Shown: piece by piece, positions 46,727 through 55,564 of the stretch | Numbering within the stretch: position 1 is the first letter of the stretch | Layout: each line of letters starts with the position of its first letter | Made by a program: the position numbers and the translations under genes | Notes under the pieces: model-generated | What the model was told of the DNA's origin: nothing | The model's input: only the letters and a program-made list of their open reading frames with translations | Databases searched by the model: none | Source: Plantibacter flavus | Lineage (GTDB): Bacteria; Actinomycetota; Actinomycetes; Actinomycetales; Microbacteriaceae | NCBI RefSeq assembly: GCF_900177615.1 | Contig: NZ_FXAP01000001.1 | Location: 812,825 to 876,824, forward strand | Direction: 5' to 3' | Length of the DNA: 64,000 bases

Positions 46727-48433
46727 GTGCGCCCCCTCGATCCGCGACTGCTCCGCTACGCCCGCGGAGCCCGGTCGATCCTCGGACTCGGCGCGGTCAT
46801 CGCGCTCGTCCAGACCTCCTGCACGCTCGGGTTCGCCTGGTTCGTCGCCCAGCTCGTGTCCCGGTCGATCGCGGGGGATCCGGTCGAGGAGCTCCTGCCG
46901 TCGCTCTGGCTGCTGATCGGCATCGTGGTGCTGCGTGCCGGGACCGTCCTGGCATCCGACTCGGTGAACGCCCGTGGCTCCGCGATCGTCCGCAGTCAGT
47001 TGCGGCGGGCCCTCGCCGGCGCGTTCGAGACGCTCGGGCCGGGGTGGGTCTCGCGTCGGAGCTCCGCCGCACTGACGACCGTGGCGGGCCGCGGGCTCGA
47101 CGCCCTGGACGCGTACTTCGGTCGCTATGTCCCGCAGCTCATCCTCACGGCGATCGCCATGCCGATCATCGCGGCGGTGATCTTCATCCAGGACCCGCTC
47201 AGCGGCATCACCGTGATCGTGACGCTCCCGCTCATCCCCGTCTTCATGATCCTCATCGGATTCGCGACCCAGGCGGTGCAGCGGCGGCAGTGGGAGACCC
47301 TGGCCCATCTGTCGCGCGGGTTCCTGGAGCTCGTCGCGGGCATGGCGACCCTCAAGCTGTTCGGTCGGCAGCACCGGCAGGTGCGGCGGATCCGAACCGT
47401 CACCGAGGAGTACCGCGTCGAGACCATGAAGGTCCTGCGGTTCTCGTTCGTGAGCGGCTTCGCCCTCGAACTGCTGTCGAGTCTCGCCGTCGCCGTGGTC
47501 GCGGTCGGCATCGGCCTCCGGCTCCTCGACGGCTCGCTCCTCCTCGGAACGGGTCTCTTCGTCCTGATCCTGGCCCCGGAGGCCTTCCTGCCACTGCGGA
47601 ACGTCGGTGCGAACTACCACGCGGCCGCGGAAGGGGTCACCGCCGCCGACGAGGTCTTCGAGATCCTCGACGAAGCGAAGGCCGTGCGCGAATCGCCGTC
47701 GGCTCCTCATCAGGTCGGCGATTCGGCAACGGTCGGCGACTCCGCTCGCCGGACGTCTGGCCTGGTACTCGACGGTCTCGGCGTGCAGTACGACGAGCTG
47801 CGGGTGCTGGACGACCTCGACGCGACGTTCCCGGCCGGCGTGGTGACGGCTGTCGTCGGCGCCAGCGGAGCCGGGAAGACGAGCATGGCGTCGGCGATCC
47901 TCGGATTCGTGGACGCCACCGGATCGATCCTGCACGACGGCGGACGCGTGCCGCCCACGCCCGGCGGACGACGCTGGCTGTCGTGGGCGCCGCAGCGTCC
48001 GGTCCTCATCGCGGGGACGGTCGGCAGCAACGTCGCGCTGGGCGACGACGCCCCTGACGAGGCGCTCATCGTCGAGGCGTTGTCGGCACTCGGGCTGTCC
48101 GCGCTGCCGCTCGGACACCCCATCGGCGCGGTCGGCGACGGCGTGAGCGGTGGGCAGGCGCAACGGATCGCGATCGCCAGGGCCCTGTACCGACTGCGGC
48201 GCACCCCGGCGGATGCCGGAACGCCGGTGCTGCTGCTCGACGAACCGAGCTCGGCGCTCGACGCCGCGTCCGAGGCGCTCGTCATCGACGCCGCGCGCGA
48301 CGCCGCTCGGTCCGGGGCGGCCGTCATCGTCATCACCCACCGACCGTCGATCGTCGAACACGCGGATGCCGTGCTCGAGATCCGTCTGCGGTCGGAACGC
48401 GTCCAGGGCGACGAGGTGATGCTCCATGGATGA
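46727..48433 (+). CDS. cydD: Thiol reductant ABC exporter subunit CydD
   Basis: 568-residue half-transporter with an N-terminal six-helix domain and a C-terminal ATPase. With CydC it exports cysteine/glutathione-type thiols (or heme-related cargo), needed to mature the bd oxidase. The ATPase has GASGAGKTS as Walker A, signature VSGGQAQR, and LLLDEPSSALDAASE as Walker B with D-loop. The linker between the two domains is unusually loose (VRESPSAPHQVGDSATVGDS). The GTG follows cydB by 9 bp and overlaps cydC by 8 bp at its end. Confidence 0.95.
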   Translation: MRPLDPRLLRYARGARSILGLGAVIALVQTSCTLGFAWFVAQLVSRSIAGDPVEELLPSLWLLIGIVVLRAGTVLASDSVNARGSAIVRSQLRRALAGAFETLGPGWVSRRSSAALTTVAGRGLDALDAYFGRYVPQLILTAIAMPIIAAVIFIQDPLSGITVIVTLPLIPVFMILIGFATQAVQRRQWETLAHLSRGFLELVAGMATLKLFGRQHRQVRRIRTVTEEYRVETMKVLRFSFVSGFALELLSSLAVAVVAVGIGLRLLDGSLLLGTGLFVLILAPEAFLPLRNVGANYHAAAEGVTAADEVFEILDEAKAVRESPSAPHQVGDSATVGDSARRTSGLVLDGLGVQYDELRVLDDLDATFPAGVVTAVVGASGAGKTSMASAILGFVDATGSILHDGGRVPPTPGGRRWLSWAPQRPVLIAGTVGSNVALGDDAPDEALIVEALSALGLSALPLGHPIGAVGDGVSGGQAQRIAIARALYRLRRTPADAGTPVLLLDEPSSALDAASEALVIDAARDAARSGAAVIVITHRPSIVEHADAVLEIRLRSERVQGDEVMLHG

Positions 48434-50096
48434 GCGCGTCCGACAGATCATCCGGCTGGCGCAGCCGCCGGCTCGCCGCTTCGTCCCTGGACTCCTGGCC
48501 GGGATCCTCTCCGCGGGGGCCGCCGTCGCCCTCCTCGCTTCGAGCGCGTTCCTCATCACGAAGGCAGCCGAGCAGCCCTCGATCGTCGAGCTGGGTGTCG
48601 CCGTCGTCGGGGTGCGCGCGTTCGCGCTGGCCCGGGCGTCCTTCCGCTACCTCGAACGCCTGCTCAGCCACGATGCTGCATTCCGTCAATTGGCGCAGCT
48701 GCGCGCCGGCATGATCGAACGCGTCATCCCGGTGGCTCCCGACGGACTGCAGCTGACCGGCCGGGGCGACCTCCTCACCCGCCTGGTGACCGATGTGGAC
48801 GAGCTGCAGAACGTGCCGTTGCGGGTCGTCCAACCGCTGGTGGTCTCGGGTGTCGTCGCCGGAGCCTCCGTCATCCTCACGACCGCGCTGCTCCCGGCCG
48901 CCGGGATCGCGCTCGCGGTCTGCCTCGTCGCGGCGTTCCTCGTCTCGTGGTTGCTCGTGAGCCGGGTGGCGGCCCGCGCTGAACGCGAACTCGCGCCGCT
49001 GCGCGGTGCGCTGTCGGAGGCCCTGCTCGAACTCGTGACCGGTCTCGACGTGCTGACGGCCTACGGCGCGGTCGACGCTGCGCGGGCACGGATCGAACAT
49101 GCCGACGCGGCGCTCACGCGCGCGATGGTGCGGCGGGCGGCGGGCGCCGGGATTGCCGGCGCCGTCCTCTCCCTGGCTTCCGGGGCGTCCGTCGTCGCGG
49201 CGCTGTGGGCAGGCATGCCGGCCTTGGGAACGATCGGCGGCCCGGCGCTCACCGTGATCGTCCTCGTCCCGCTCGCCGTGTTCGAGGTCTGCGCGATGGT
49301 GCCGCTCGCGTTCGGGGCCTGGCGGGAAGCGGTCGCGAGTGCCGAGCGTGTGGCGGACGCGGTCCCGAGCGAGCGCCCACGCGAGATCCCGGACGAGGAC
49401 ACCGGCAGCATCCTCACGCCGACCTTCGACGGCGTCATGCTCGAGGCGGAGCACCTCAGCGCACGGTGGCCCGGGAGTACGGCGGCGGCGCTCGCACCGA
49501 TCAGCTTCCGGCTGTCGGCCGGCGACCGGCTGCTCGTCGAAGGTGACAGCGGAGCCGGGAAGACCACCCTGGCGCACGCCCTCGTCCGCTTCCTCGAGTA
49601 CGAGGGTGGGTACCGCGTCGGCGGTGTCGAGGCACGCGACCTCCGCCCGGATACGCTGCGCGAGTCGGTCGGGCTCGTCGAGCAGCGTCCGTTCCTCTTC
49701 GACGCCGACATCCGCCAGAACCTCCTCTTCGCCAGGGACACGGCCGACGATGCTGAGCTCAAGGCCGTACTGGAGCGGGTCGGGCTCTCGTCCTGGCTCG
49801 CCGAACGCGGCGGACTCGACCGCCCGGTGGGGGAGCACGGCGCGCTCGTCTCCGGGGGGCAGGCGCAACGCATCGCCCTCGCCCGTGCGCTCCTCCGCGA
49901 GTTCCCCGTGCTCGTGCTCGACGAGCCGACCGCCAACGTCGATCCCGAGCGCGCGACCGCCCTGCTCGAGGACCTGCTCGGTGTCGCGGGATCCGAGGGT
50001 CGTGCGGTCATCGTGATCTCGCACACGCCGGTTCCCGACAGCCTCGTGACCGGTCGCCTCCGGATCGTCGCGCCGCCGATCGCGGCCGTCGGCTGA
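48426..50096 (+). CDS. cydC: Thiol reductant ABC exporter subunit CydC
   Basis: 556-residue partner of CydD with the same half-transporter layout. The membrane domain begins ARRFVPGLLAGILSAGAAVA; the ATPase has GDSGAGKTT, VSGGQAQR and VLVLDEPTANVDPE. The ATG overlaps the cydD stop by 8 bp and the stop shares one base with the pabB ATG (TGATG), so cydD, cydC and pabB form a coupled chain. The cydABDC order in one operon is common in actinobacteria. Confidence 0.95.
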   Translation: MDERVRQIIRLAQPPARRFVPGLLAGILSAGAAVALLASSAFLITKAAEQPSIVELGVAVVGVRAFALARASFRYLERLLSHDAAFRQLAQLRAGMIERVIPVAPDGLQLTGRGDLLTRLVTDVDELQNVPLRVVQPLVVSGVVAGASVILTTALLPAAGIALAVCLVAAFLVSWLLVSRVAARAERELAPLRGALSEALLELVTGLDVLTAYGAVDAARARIEHADAALTRAMVRRAAGAGIAGAVLSLASGASVVAALWAGMPALGTIGGPALTVIVLVPLAVFEVCAMVPLAFGAWREAVASAERVADAVPSERPREIPDEDTGSILTPTFDGVMLEAEHLSARWPGSTAAALAPISFRLSAGDRLLVEGDSGAGKTTLAHALVRFLEYEGGYRVGGVEARDLRPDTLRESVGLVEQRPFLFDADIRQNLLFARDTADDAELKAVLERVGLSSWLAERGGLDRPVGEHGALVSGGQAQRIALARALLREFPVLVLDEPTANVDPERATALLEDLLGVAGSEGRAVIVISHTPVPDSLVTGRLRIVAPPIAAVG

Positions 50097-51448
50097 TGCG
50101 ATCCACCGGAGCACGCCGGCAGGTCGTCCTCCCGGCCTGGTCCGAACCGGAGGACGTGTACCGACGGGTGTTCGCTGACGAGCCCTGGGCGGCCTGGTTG
50201 GATTCGGGCCAGGGCGCCCGGACCGGCGTCAGCCTCATCGGACGCGGGACGGAACGCCTCGTGGCGGACGTCCAGCTCGGCACGGTGGAGCGCGTCACCC
50301 CGGTCGCTGCCTCGTTCGACCGGACGACGATCCTCGACGCCCTCCGCGCCGTGCGCGCGGAGGACGGCCCGGGTGATTGGGTCGGGTGGTTCGGCTACGA
50401 GTCGGGGGCAGGGCTCGTCGGCGTTCCGGCACACGCGGCCGCCTCCCCGGATGCGCTCTTCCTGCGCCTCGACGACCAGGTGCGGTTCGACCATGCGGCG
50501 CGGACGGTCACGGTCTCGTCGGACGATCCCGACTGGATCGCGGCGGTCGTCGAGCGGCTCAGCACGGCGGCCGAGCCTCCCCCCGTGGCCGAGGCGGCCG
50601 GCGGGGTCTGCGCGCCCCGTCACAGCGATGCCGCATACGTGCGGCTCGTCGAGCGGTGCCAGGAGCACATCACCCGTGGGGACGCCTACCAGCTGTGCCT
50701 GACGAACCACCTGCACGTCGACGGCGTCCACGACCCGCTCGCGACCTATCTGCGGCTGCGCAGGACGAGTCCCACGCACCACGGAGGCTTCCTCCGGTTC
50801 GGTTCGATCAGTCTCGCGAGCGCGTCACCGGAGCAGTTCCTCGAGGTCTCGGCCGACGGCCGCGTCAGGACGAAGCCGATCAAGGGGACCCGGCCGAGAG
50901 GTGCCGATCCCGAGGAGGACGCCCGTCAGCGCGCTGATCTGCTCGCGAGTCCCAAGGAGCGCGCGGAGAACCTCATGATCGTCGATCTGATGCGGAACGA
51001 CCTCTCCAGAGTCTGCGAGCTGGGTTCCGTGGCGGTCACGGCGCTCCATCACGTCGAGAGCTACCCGCAGGTGCACCAACTCGTCAGCACCGTCGAAGGA
51101 CGGTTGCGCGCAGGGCTGGACGCGCTCGACGTCGTCGAGGTCGCGTTCCCGGCCGGATCGATGACCGGGGCCCCGAAACGCCGGGCGATGGAGCTGCTGT
51201 ACGACCTCGAAGGGGGACCGCGCGGGGTGTACGCCGGCGCCTTCGGCCTGCTGTCCGCGGACGGATCGATGGACCTCGCCATGGTCATCCGCTCGATCGT
51301 GATCGATCCGCAGGGTGCGTCGATCGGCACGGGTGGTGGCATCACGGCGCTGTCCGACGCCCGGGAGGAGCTCGAGGAGACGTGGACCAAGGCGGCGGCC
51401 CCGCTGGCGGCACTCGGCGTCGGACGTCCGCCTGCCGAATCCCGGTAG
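50096..51448 (+). CDS. pabB: Aminodeoxychorismate synthase component I (PabB type chorismate-binding enzyme)
   Basis: 450-residue enzyme that aminates chorismate for folate (p-aminobenzoate) synthesis. The MST-family fold ends in diagnostic blocks: PIKGTRPRG with Lys263, [47 protein letters not shown] and [16 protein letters not shown]. The lysine in PIKGT marks PabB; TrpE carries alanine there (PIAGT). No glutamine amidotransferase domain is fused, so a separate PabA/TrpG must supply ammonia. Its ATG overlaps the cydC stop by one base. The link to the bd oxidase operon has no obvious logic. Confidence 0.9.
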   Translation: MRSTGARRQVVLPAWSEPEDVYRRVFADEPWAAWLDSGQGARTGVSLIGRGTERLVADVQLGTVERVTPVAASFDRTTILDALRAVRAEDGPGDWVGWFGYESGAGLVGVPAHAAASPDALFLRLDDQVRFDHAARTVTVSSDDPDWIAAVVERLSTAAEPPPVAEAAGGVCAPRHSDAAYVRLVERCQEHITRGDAYQLCLTNHLHVDGVHDPLATYLRLRRTSPTHHGGFLRFGSISLASASPEQFLEVSADGRVRTKPIKGTRPRGADPEEDARQRADLLASPKERAENLMIVDLMRNDLSRVCELGSVAVTALHHVESYPQVHQLVSTVEGRLRAGLDALDVVEVAFPAGSMTGAPKRRAMELLYDLEGGPRGVYAGAFGLLSADGSMDLAMVIRSIVIDPQGASIGTGGGITALSDAREELEETWTKAAAPLAALGVGRPPAESR

Positions 51449-51564
51449 GCTTGACCGTTGGACGGAGCGCCGTCGTGCGCTCCAGCCCGTCCATCCTGCG
51501 GCCGAGCGCCGTGCGAGCAACCCACGGGATTCCACCCCCAGCACCTGCAGTGATTGAGAGTGAC

Positions 51565-54126
51565 GTGTCAGACGAGCGCAACACCGACGACCGCCGAGAC
51601 GGCGAGCGGTACGACTTCCAGGCTATCCAGGAGAAGTGGCTTCCCGTCTGGGACGAGCTGAAGCCCTTCGCGGCAGGCGACCCTGCCGACAAACGTCCGC
51701 GCAAGTACGTGCTCGATATGTTCCCGTACCCCTCGGGCGACCTGCACATGGGTCACGCCGAGGCGTTCGGTTTCGGCGACATCGTCGCGCGGTACTGGCG
51801 TCACCAGGGTTTCAACGTCCTGCACCCGATCGGCTGGGACTCGTTCGGTCTCCCCGCCGAGAACGCGGCCATCCAGCGCGGTGTCGACCCGCGCGAGTGG
51901 ACCTACGCGAACATCGCGCAGCAGAAGGCCAGCTTCCGTCAGTACGGCCCCTCGTTCGACTGGGACCGCGAACTCCACACGAGCGACCCCGAGTACTACC
52001 GGTGGAACCAGTGGCTGTTCCTCCAGCTGTTCGAGAAGGGCCTCGCGTACCGCAAGGCGAGCCCCGTCAACTGGTGCCCGAACGACCAGACCGTGCTCGC
52101 GAACGAGCAGGTCGTCGACGGACACTGCGAGCGCTGCGGCGCCGAGGTGACGAAGAAGAAGCTCACCCAGTGGTACTTCCGCATCACCGACTACGCGGAC
52201 CGCCTGATCGACGACCTCAACCAGCTGGAGGGCACCTGGCCGGCCAAGGTCCTCAGCATGCAGCGGAACTGGATCGGTCGATCCAACGGCGCGGACGTCT
52301 CGTTCTCCATCGAGGGTCGTGCCGAGCCGGTCTCCGTGTACACGACCCGCCCCGACACGCTGTACGGCGTGACGTTCATGGTCGTGGCGCCCGACTCCGA
52401 GCTCGCAGCCGAGCTCGTCGCCGACACCTCCGACGAGGTCAAGGGTCGCTTCCAGGCCTACCTCGACAGCGTGAAGGGTGAGAGCGAGATCGCGCGGCTC
52501 GCGACCGACCGCCAGAAGACCGGCGTGTTCCTCGAGCGCTACGCGATCAACCCGCTGAGCGGTGAGCGCCTGCCGATCTGGGCGGCCGACTACGTCCTGG
52601 CCGACTACGGTCACGGGGCGATCATGGCGGTTCCCGCGCACGACCAGCGCGACCTCGACTTCGCGCGGGCGTTCGACCTGCCCGTGCGCGTCGTGGTGGA
52701 CACCACGCAGCCCGTCACCGGTGCCATCCCGATCATCGTCGACGGTGAGCTGCCGGAGGACCTCCCGTCGATCGATCCTGCCAAGACGGGTGTCGCGCTG
52801 ACCGGCGACGGTCGCCTGACGAACTCCGGCCCCTTCGACGGCCTGAGCAAGGCGAACGCGATCCCGAAGGTCACGGCTGCGCTCGCATCGAGCGGCCTCG
52901 GCGCGAAGACGAAGAACTACCGCCTCCGCGACTGGCTCATCTCGCGACAGCGTTACTGGGGCACGCCGATCCCGATCATCCACTGCGACGCCTGTGGCGA
53001 GGTACCGGTCCCCGAGGACCAGCTCCCCGTGCGGCTGCCGGATGCTGCGGGTCTCGACCTGCGTCCGAAGGGTATGAGCCCGCTCGCAGCGGCTGAGGAC
53101 TGGATCAACGTGGACTGCCCCTCGTGCGGGAAGCCTGCGAAGCGGGACTCCGACACGATGGACACCTTCGTCGACAGCTCGTGGTACTTCCTCCGGTTCC
53201 TGAACCCGACCTCCGACGAGATCGCGTTCGACCCGAAGGAGGCCGACAAGTGGGCCCCGGTCGACCAGTACGTCGGCGGTGTCGAGCACGCGATCCTGCA
53301 CCTGCTCTACTCGCGGTTCATCACGAAGGTCCTGTTCGACCTCGGCAAGGTCGGCTTCACCGAGCCCTTCAGCGCGCTCCTCAACCAGGGCATGGTCATC
53401 CTCGACGGTTCGAAGATGAGCAAGAGCAAGGGCAACCTGGTGGAGTTCGCCCAGGAGCTGCGGTCGTACGGCGCCGACGCCCTGCGCGTCACGATGGCGT
53501 TCGCCGGTCCTCCGGAGGACGACATCGACTGGGCGGACGTCTCGCCTGCCGGGTCGGCAAAGTTCCTGGCTCGCGCCTGGCGGGTCGCGCACGACGTCAC
53601 CAGCTCGCCCGACGTCGCTTGGAAAGACGGCGACGAGAAGCTGCGGAAGGTCACGCATCACTTCCTCGCGGAGGCTCCCGGCCTCATCGAGGCGGGCAAG
53701 TTCAACGTCGTCGTGGCACGGCTCATGGAACTCGTCAACGCGACGCGGAAGGCGATCGACGCCGGGCCCGGCGCGGGCGACCCCGCCGTGCGCGAGTCCG
53801 CCGAGGTGACGGCCATGGCGCTCGACCTCTTCGCACCGTTCACCGCCGAGGACATGTGGGCCAAGCTCGGCTACCAGCCGTCGATCTCGCTGGTGCCGTG
53901 GCGGAAGGCCGACCGGTCGCTGTTGGTCGAGGACCAGGTGACCGCGGTCGTCCAGGTCGACGGCAAGGTCCGCGACCGGCTCGAGGTGTCGCCGAAGATC
54001 TCCGGCGAGGAGCTCGAGCAGCTCGCACGCGCGAGTGCGGCTGTGCAGCGTTCCGTGGGCGACCGCGAGATCGTCAACGTCGTGGTGCGTGCACCGCGCG
54101 TGGTGAGCATCGCCACGAAGGGTTGA
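51565..54126 (+). CDS. leuS: Leucyl-tRNA synthetase
   Basis: Class I synthetase that charges tRNA-Leu. HMGH (HIGH motif) is at residues 61-64 in [13 protein letters not shown], and KMSKS at 617-621; the editing domain and the zinc-like Cys blocks (HCERCGAEV and CDACGEV) lie in between. The 853-residue length is normal. I took the GTG at 51565, which gives the usual short polar N-terminus before [10 protein letters not shown]; the site before it is weak, and a GTG 15 bp earlier is also possible. A TAGGCT box overlaps the pabB stop (51446-51451) and could give a leader of about 105 nt. A terminator hairpin follows. Confidence 0.96.
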   Translation: MSDERNTDDRRDGERYDFQAIQEKWLPVWDELKPFAAGDPADKRPRKYVLDMFPYPSGDLHMGHAEAFGFGDIVARYWRHQGFNVLHPIGWDSFGLPAENAAIQRGVDPREWTYANIAQQKASFRQYGPSFDWDRELHTSDPEYYRWNQWLFLQLFEKGLAYRKASPVNWCPNDQTVLANEQVVDGHCERCGAEVTKKKLTQWYFRITDYADRLIDDLNQLEGTWPAKVLSMQRNWIGRSNGADVSFSIEGRAEPVSVYTTRPDTLYGVTFMVVAPDSELAAELVADTSDEVKGRFQAYLDSVKGESEIARLATDRQKTGVFLERYAINPLSGERLPIWAADYVLADYGHGAIMAVPAHDQRDLDFARAFDLPVRVVVDTTQPVTGAIPIIVDGELPEDLPSIDPAKTGVALTGDGRLTNSGPFDGLSKANAIPKVTAALASSGLGAKTKNYRLRDWLISRQRYWGTPIPIIHCDACGEVPVPEDQLPVRLPDAAGLDLRPKGMSPLAAAEDWINVDCPSCGKPAKRDSDTMDTFVDSSWYFLRFLNPTSDEIAFDPKEADKWAPVDQYVGGVEHAILHLLYSRFITKVLFDLGKVGFTEPFSALLNQGMVILDGSKMSKSKGNLVEFAQELRSYGADALRVTMAFAGPPEDDIDWADVSPAGSAKFLARAWRVAHDVTSSPDVAWKDGDEKLRKVTHHFLAEAPGLIEAGKFNVVVARLMELVNATRKAIDAGPGAGDPAVRESAEVTAMALDLFAPFTAEDMWAKLGYQPSISLVPWRKADRSLLVEDQVTAVVQVDGKVRDRLEVSPKISGEELEQLARASAAVQRSVGDREIVNVVVRAPRVVSIATKG

Positions 54127-54130
54127 TGCG

Positions 54131-54162
54131 GTTCGGGGCGGGCCCGGTGGCCCGTCCCGAAC
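54131..54162 (+). terminator. Terminator of leuS
   Basis: Stem 54131-54144 (GTTCGGGGCGGGCC) with 54149-54162, one G-T pair, loop CGGT, 4 bp after the stop codon. Confidence 0.8.
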
Positions 54163-54266
54163 ACGCTCGGAGCGCTCGGGGACGACCATCGAGTCGGACC
54201 CCGTGTCCCATCCGACGGCAGGGGGTTCTCGGATCGCGTCCCGCCCGGTTGCCTGTGCTTGCTCGG

Positions 54267-54272
54267 TAGCAT
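54267..54272 (+). promoter_or_regulatory. -10 box TAGCAT for a leaderless transcript of the gene at 54279
   Basis: TAGCAT ends 6 nt before the GTG at 54279 and no ribosome site is present. Confidence 0.5.
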
Positions 54273-54278
54273 GACCGG

Positions 54279-54698
54279 GTGACCGCTCTCGCCCCAGCAG
54301 TACGAACGCTCCGCGTGTTCCAGATCCTGTGGGTGATCGGCTTCCTGATCGGAACGACCACGCACACGGCGGATCTGATCCTCGGCGGGTCGGACGTCTA
54401 CGGCGGCTTCCCGCCCGGCGTCCGGCTGTTCTGGGTGACGCTCACGGTCTTGGACCCCATCACCGCTGTGCTGATCATGCTTCGACGGCGCGCCGGAATC
54501 GTGCTCGGCATCGCGGTGATCGTCGCAGACATCGCGGTGAACTGGACCGTCTTCGTTCTGCTCGGCGGACTCTCGTGGTTCGGCGTCATCAATCAGAGCC
54601 TGTTCGCGGTGCTCATCCTCGCCACGGCTCGCCCCCTGTGGATCTGGTTCGGGCGATCTTCGACGCGAGAGCGGGCCGAGCCAGCCAGAGCGGCTTGA
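54279..54698 (+). CDS. Four-helix membrane protein of unknown function
   Basis: 139 residues with four hydrophobic helices: VFQILWVIGFLIGTTTHTAD, LFWVTLTVLDPITAVLIMLR, IVLGIAVIVADIAVNWTVFV and INQSLFAVLILATARPLWIW. The C-terminus is short and charged. The Asp/His residues in the helices (HTADL, LDP, VADIAVNW) are unusual for an inert protein and could bind metal or protons. No family is recognised. The GTG start fits a leaderless mRNA. It lies alone between leuS and comEA. Confidence 0.75.
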   Translation: MTALAPAVRTLRVFQILWVIGFLIGTTTHTADLILGGSDVYGGFPPGVRLFWVTLTVLDPITAVLIMLRRRAGIVLGIAVIVADIAVNWTVFVLLGGLSWFGVINQSLFAVLILATARPLWIWFGRSSTRERAEPARAA

Positions 54699-54850
54699 TC
54701 ACCCTCGATCGGAAGGCGACCGGTCAACAACAAGGCGCTCGTTCAGCTGACTGATCCTGCATCCCACGTGAACGCGCTTCACAGGGGCGGACGCGGTGCG
54801 TTCAGCGCCTGTGACGACGGTGAGCGTGTGGTTCGGGGCGTCCGGGCTCG

Positions 54851-54856
54851 TAGCGT
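54851..54856 (+). promoter_or_regulatory. -10 box TAGCGT for a leaderless comEA transcript
   Basis: TAGCGT ends 6 nt before the ATG at 54863. A GAGG touches the ATG too closely to act as a ribosome site. The preceding spacer (54699-54850) holds only a GC-rich hairpin at 54780-54813. Confidence 0.45.
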
Positions 54857-54862
54857 TCGAGG

Positions 54863-55564
54863 ATGACCATCGAACCGGAACCCACGTCCCGCCCGGTACC
54901 GTCCAGGCGTTCGTCGACGCGCCGTCTGCTCGGTGAGCTACCGCGCCCAGAGTTCCGTGCCGGCGCCGTCGTCGTGTTGGTGATCGCGGCGCTCGTGGTC
55001 GCCATCCTCGTCTCGCTGTTCAGCTCAGGCGGGGCGGTGCGGACCATCGGTGGGGCGGAGTTGTCGGCTGACGGGAGTCCCGTGCCTGTCGCGACACCGG
55101 GAGCGACCGCACCCGCCGGCGCGGCGACGGGGGAGCTGTTCATCCACGTGCTCGGAGCGGTCGCGGCCCCTGGTGTCTACCGGCTGCCGGAGGGGTCACG
55201 GGCGTTCGATGCGGTGGCATCCGCCGGCGGCCTCCTGCCGGAAGCGGACACCAGTGCAGTGAACCTCGCACGGTTCGTGAACGACGGCGAGCAGCTATAC
55301 GTCCCTGTGGTCGGCGAGGTGCCAACTGGTGGAGGCGCGAACGGGTCGGCTGCCGGGAGTCCGTCCGGCTCGCAGCTCGTCAACGTGAACACGGCGTCCG
55401 CGGCCGAACTCACCGCACTCCCACGGATCGGAGAGGCCCTGGCCGCACGCATCGTCGCCTGGCGGGAGGCGAACGGCCCGTTCGCCACCCTCGACGACCT
55501 CAGCGCGGTCGAAGGCATCGGCGCGAAGACCCTCGAGGGGCTTCGCGCGGCGGCGACGGTGTGA
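54863..55564 (+). CDS. comEA: ComEA family DNA-binding protein
   Basis: 233-residue membrane-anchored DNA receptor. After a basic cytosolic N-terminus there is one helix (GAVVVLVIAALVVAILVSLF), an outside linker, an SLBB domain (LFIHVLGAVAAPGVYRLPEG onward) and the tandem helix-hairpin-helix region (VNVNTASAAELTALPRIGEA, then FATLDDLSAVEGIGAKTLEG). This is the standard actinobacterial ComEA. Its stop overlaps comEC (GTGA). Natural transformation is not proven in this group; the pair may also serve DNA uptake for nutrition. Confidence 0.93.
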   Translation: MTIEPEPTSRPVPSRRSSTRRLLGELPRPEFRAGAVVVLVIAALVVAILVSLFSSGGAVRTIGGAELSADGSPVPVATPGATAPAGAATGELFIHVLGAVAAPGVYRLPEGSRAFDAVASAGGLLPEADTSAVNLARFVNDGEQLYVPVVGEVPTGGGANGSAAGSPSGSQLVNVNTASAAELTALPRIGEALAARIVAWREANGPFATLDDLSAVEGIGAKTLEGLRAAATV

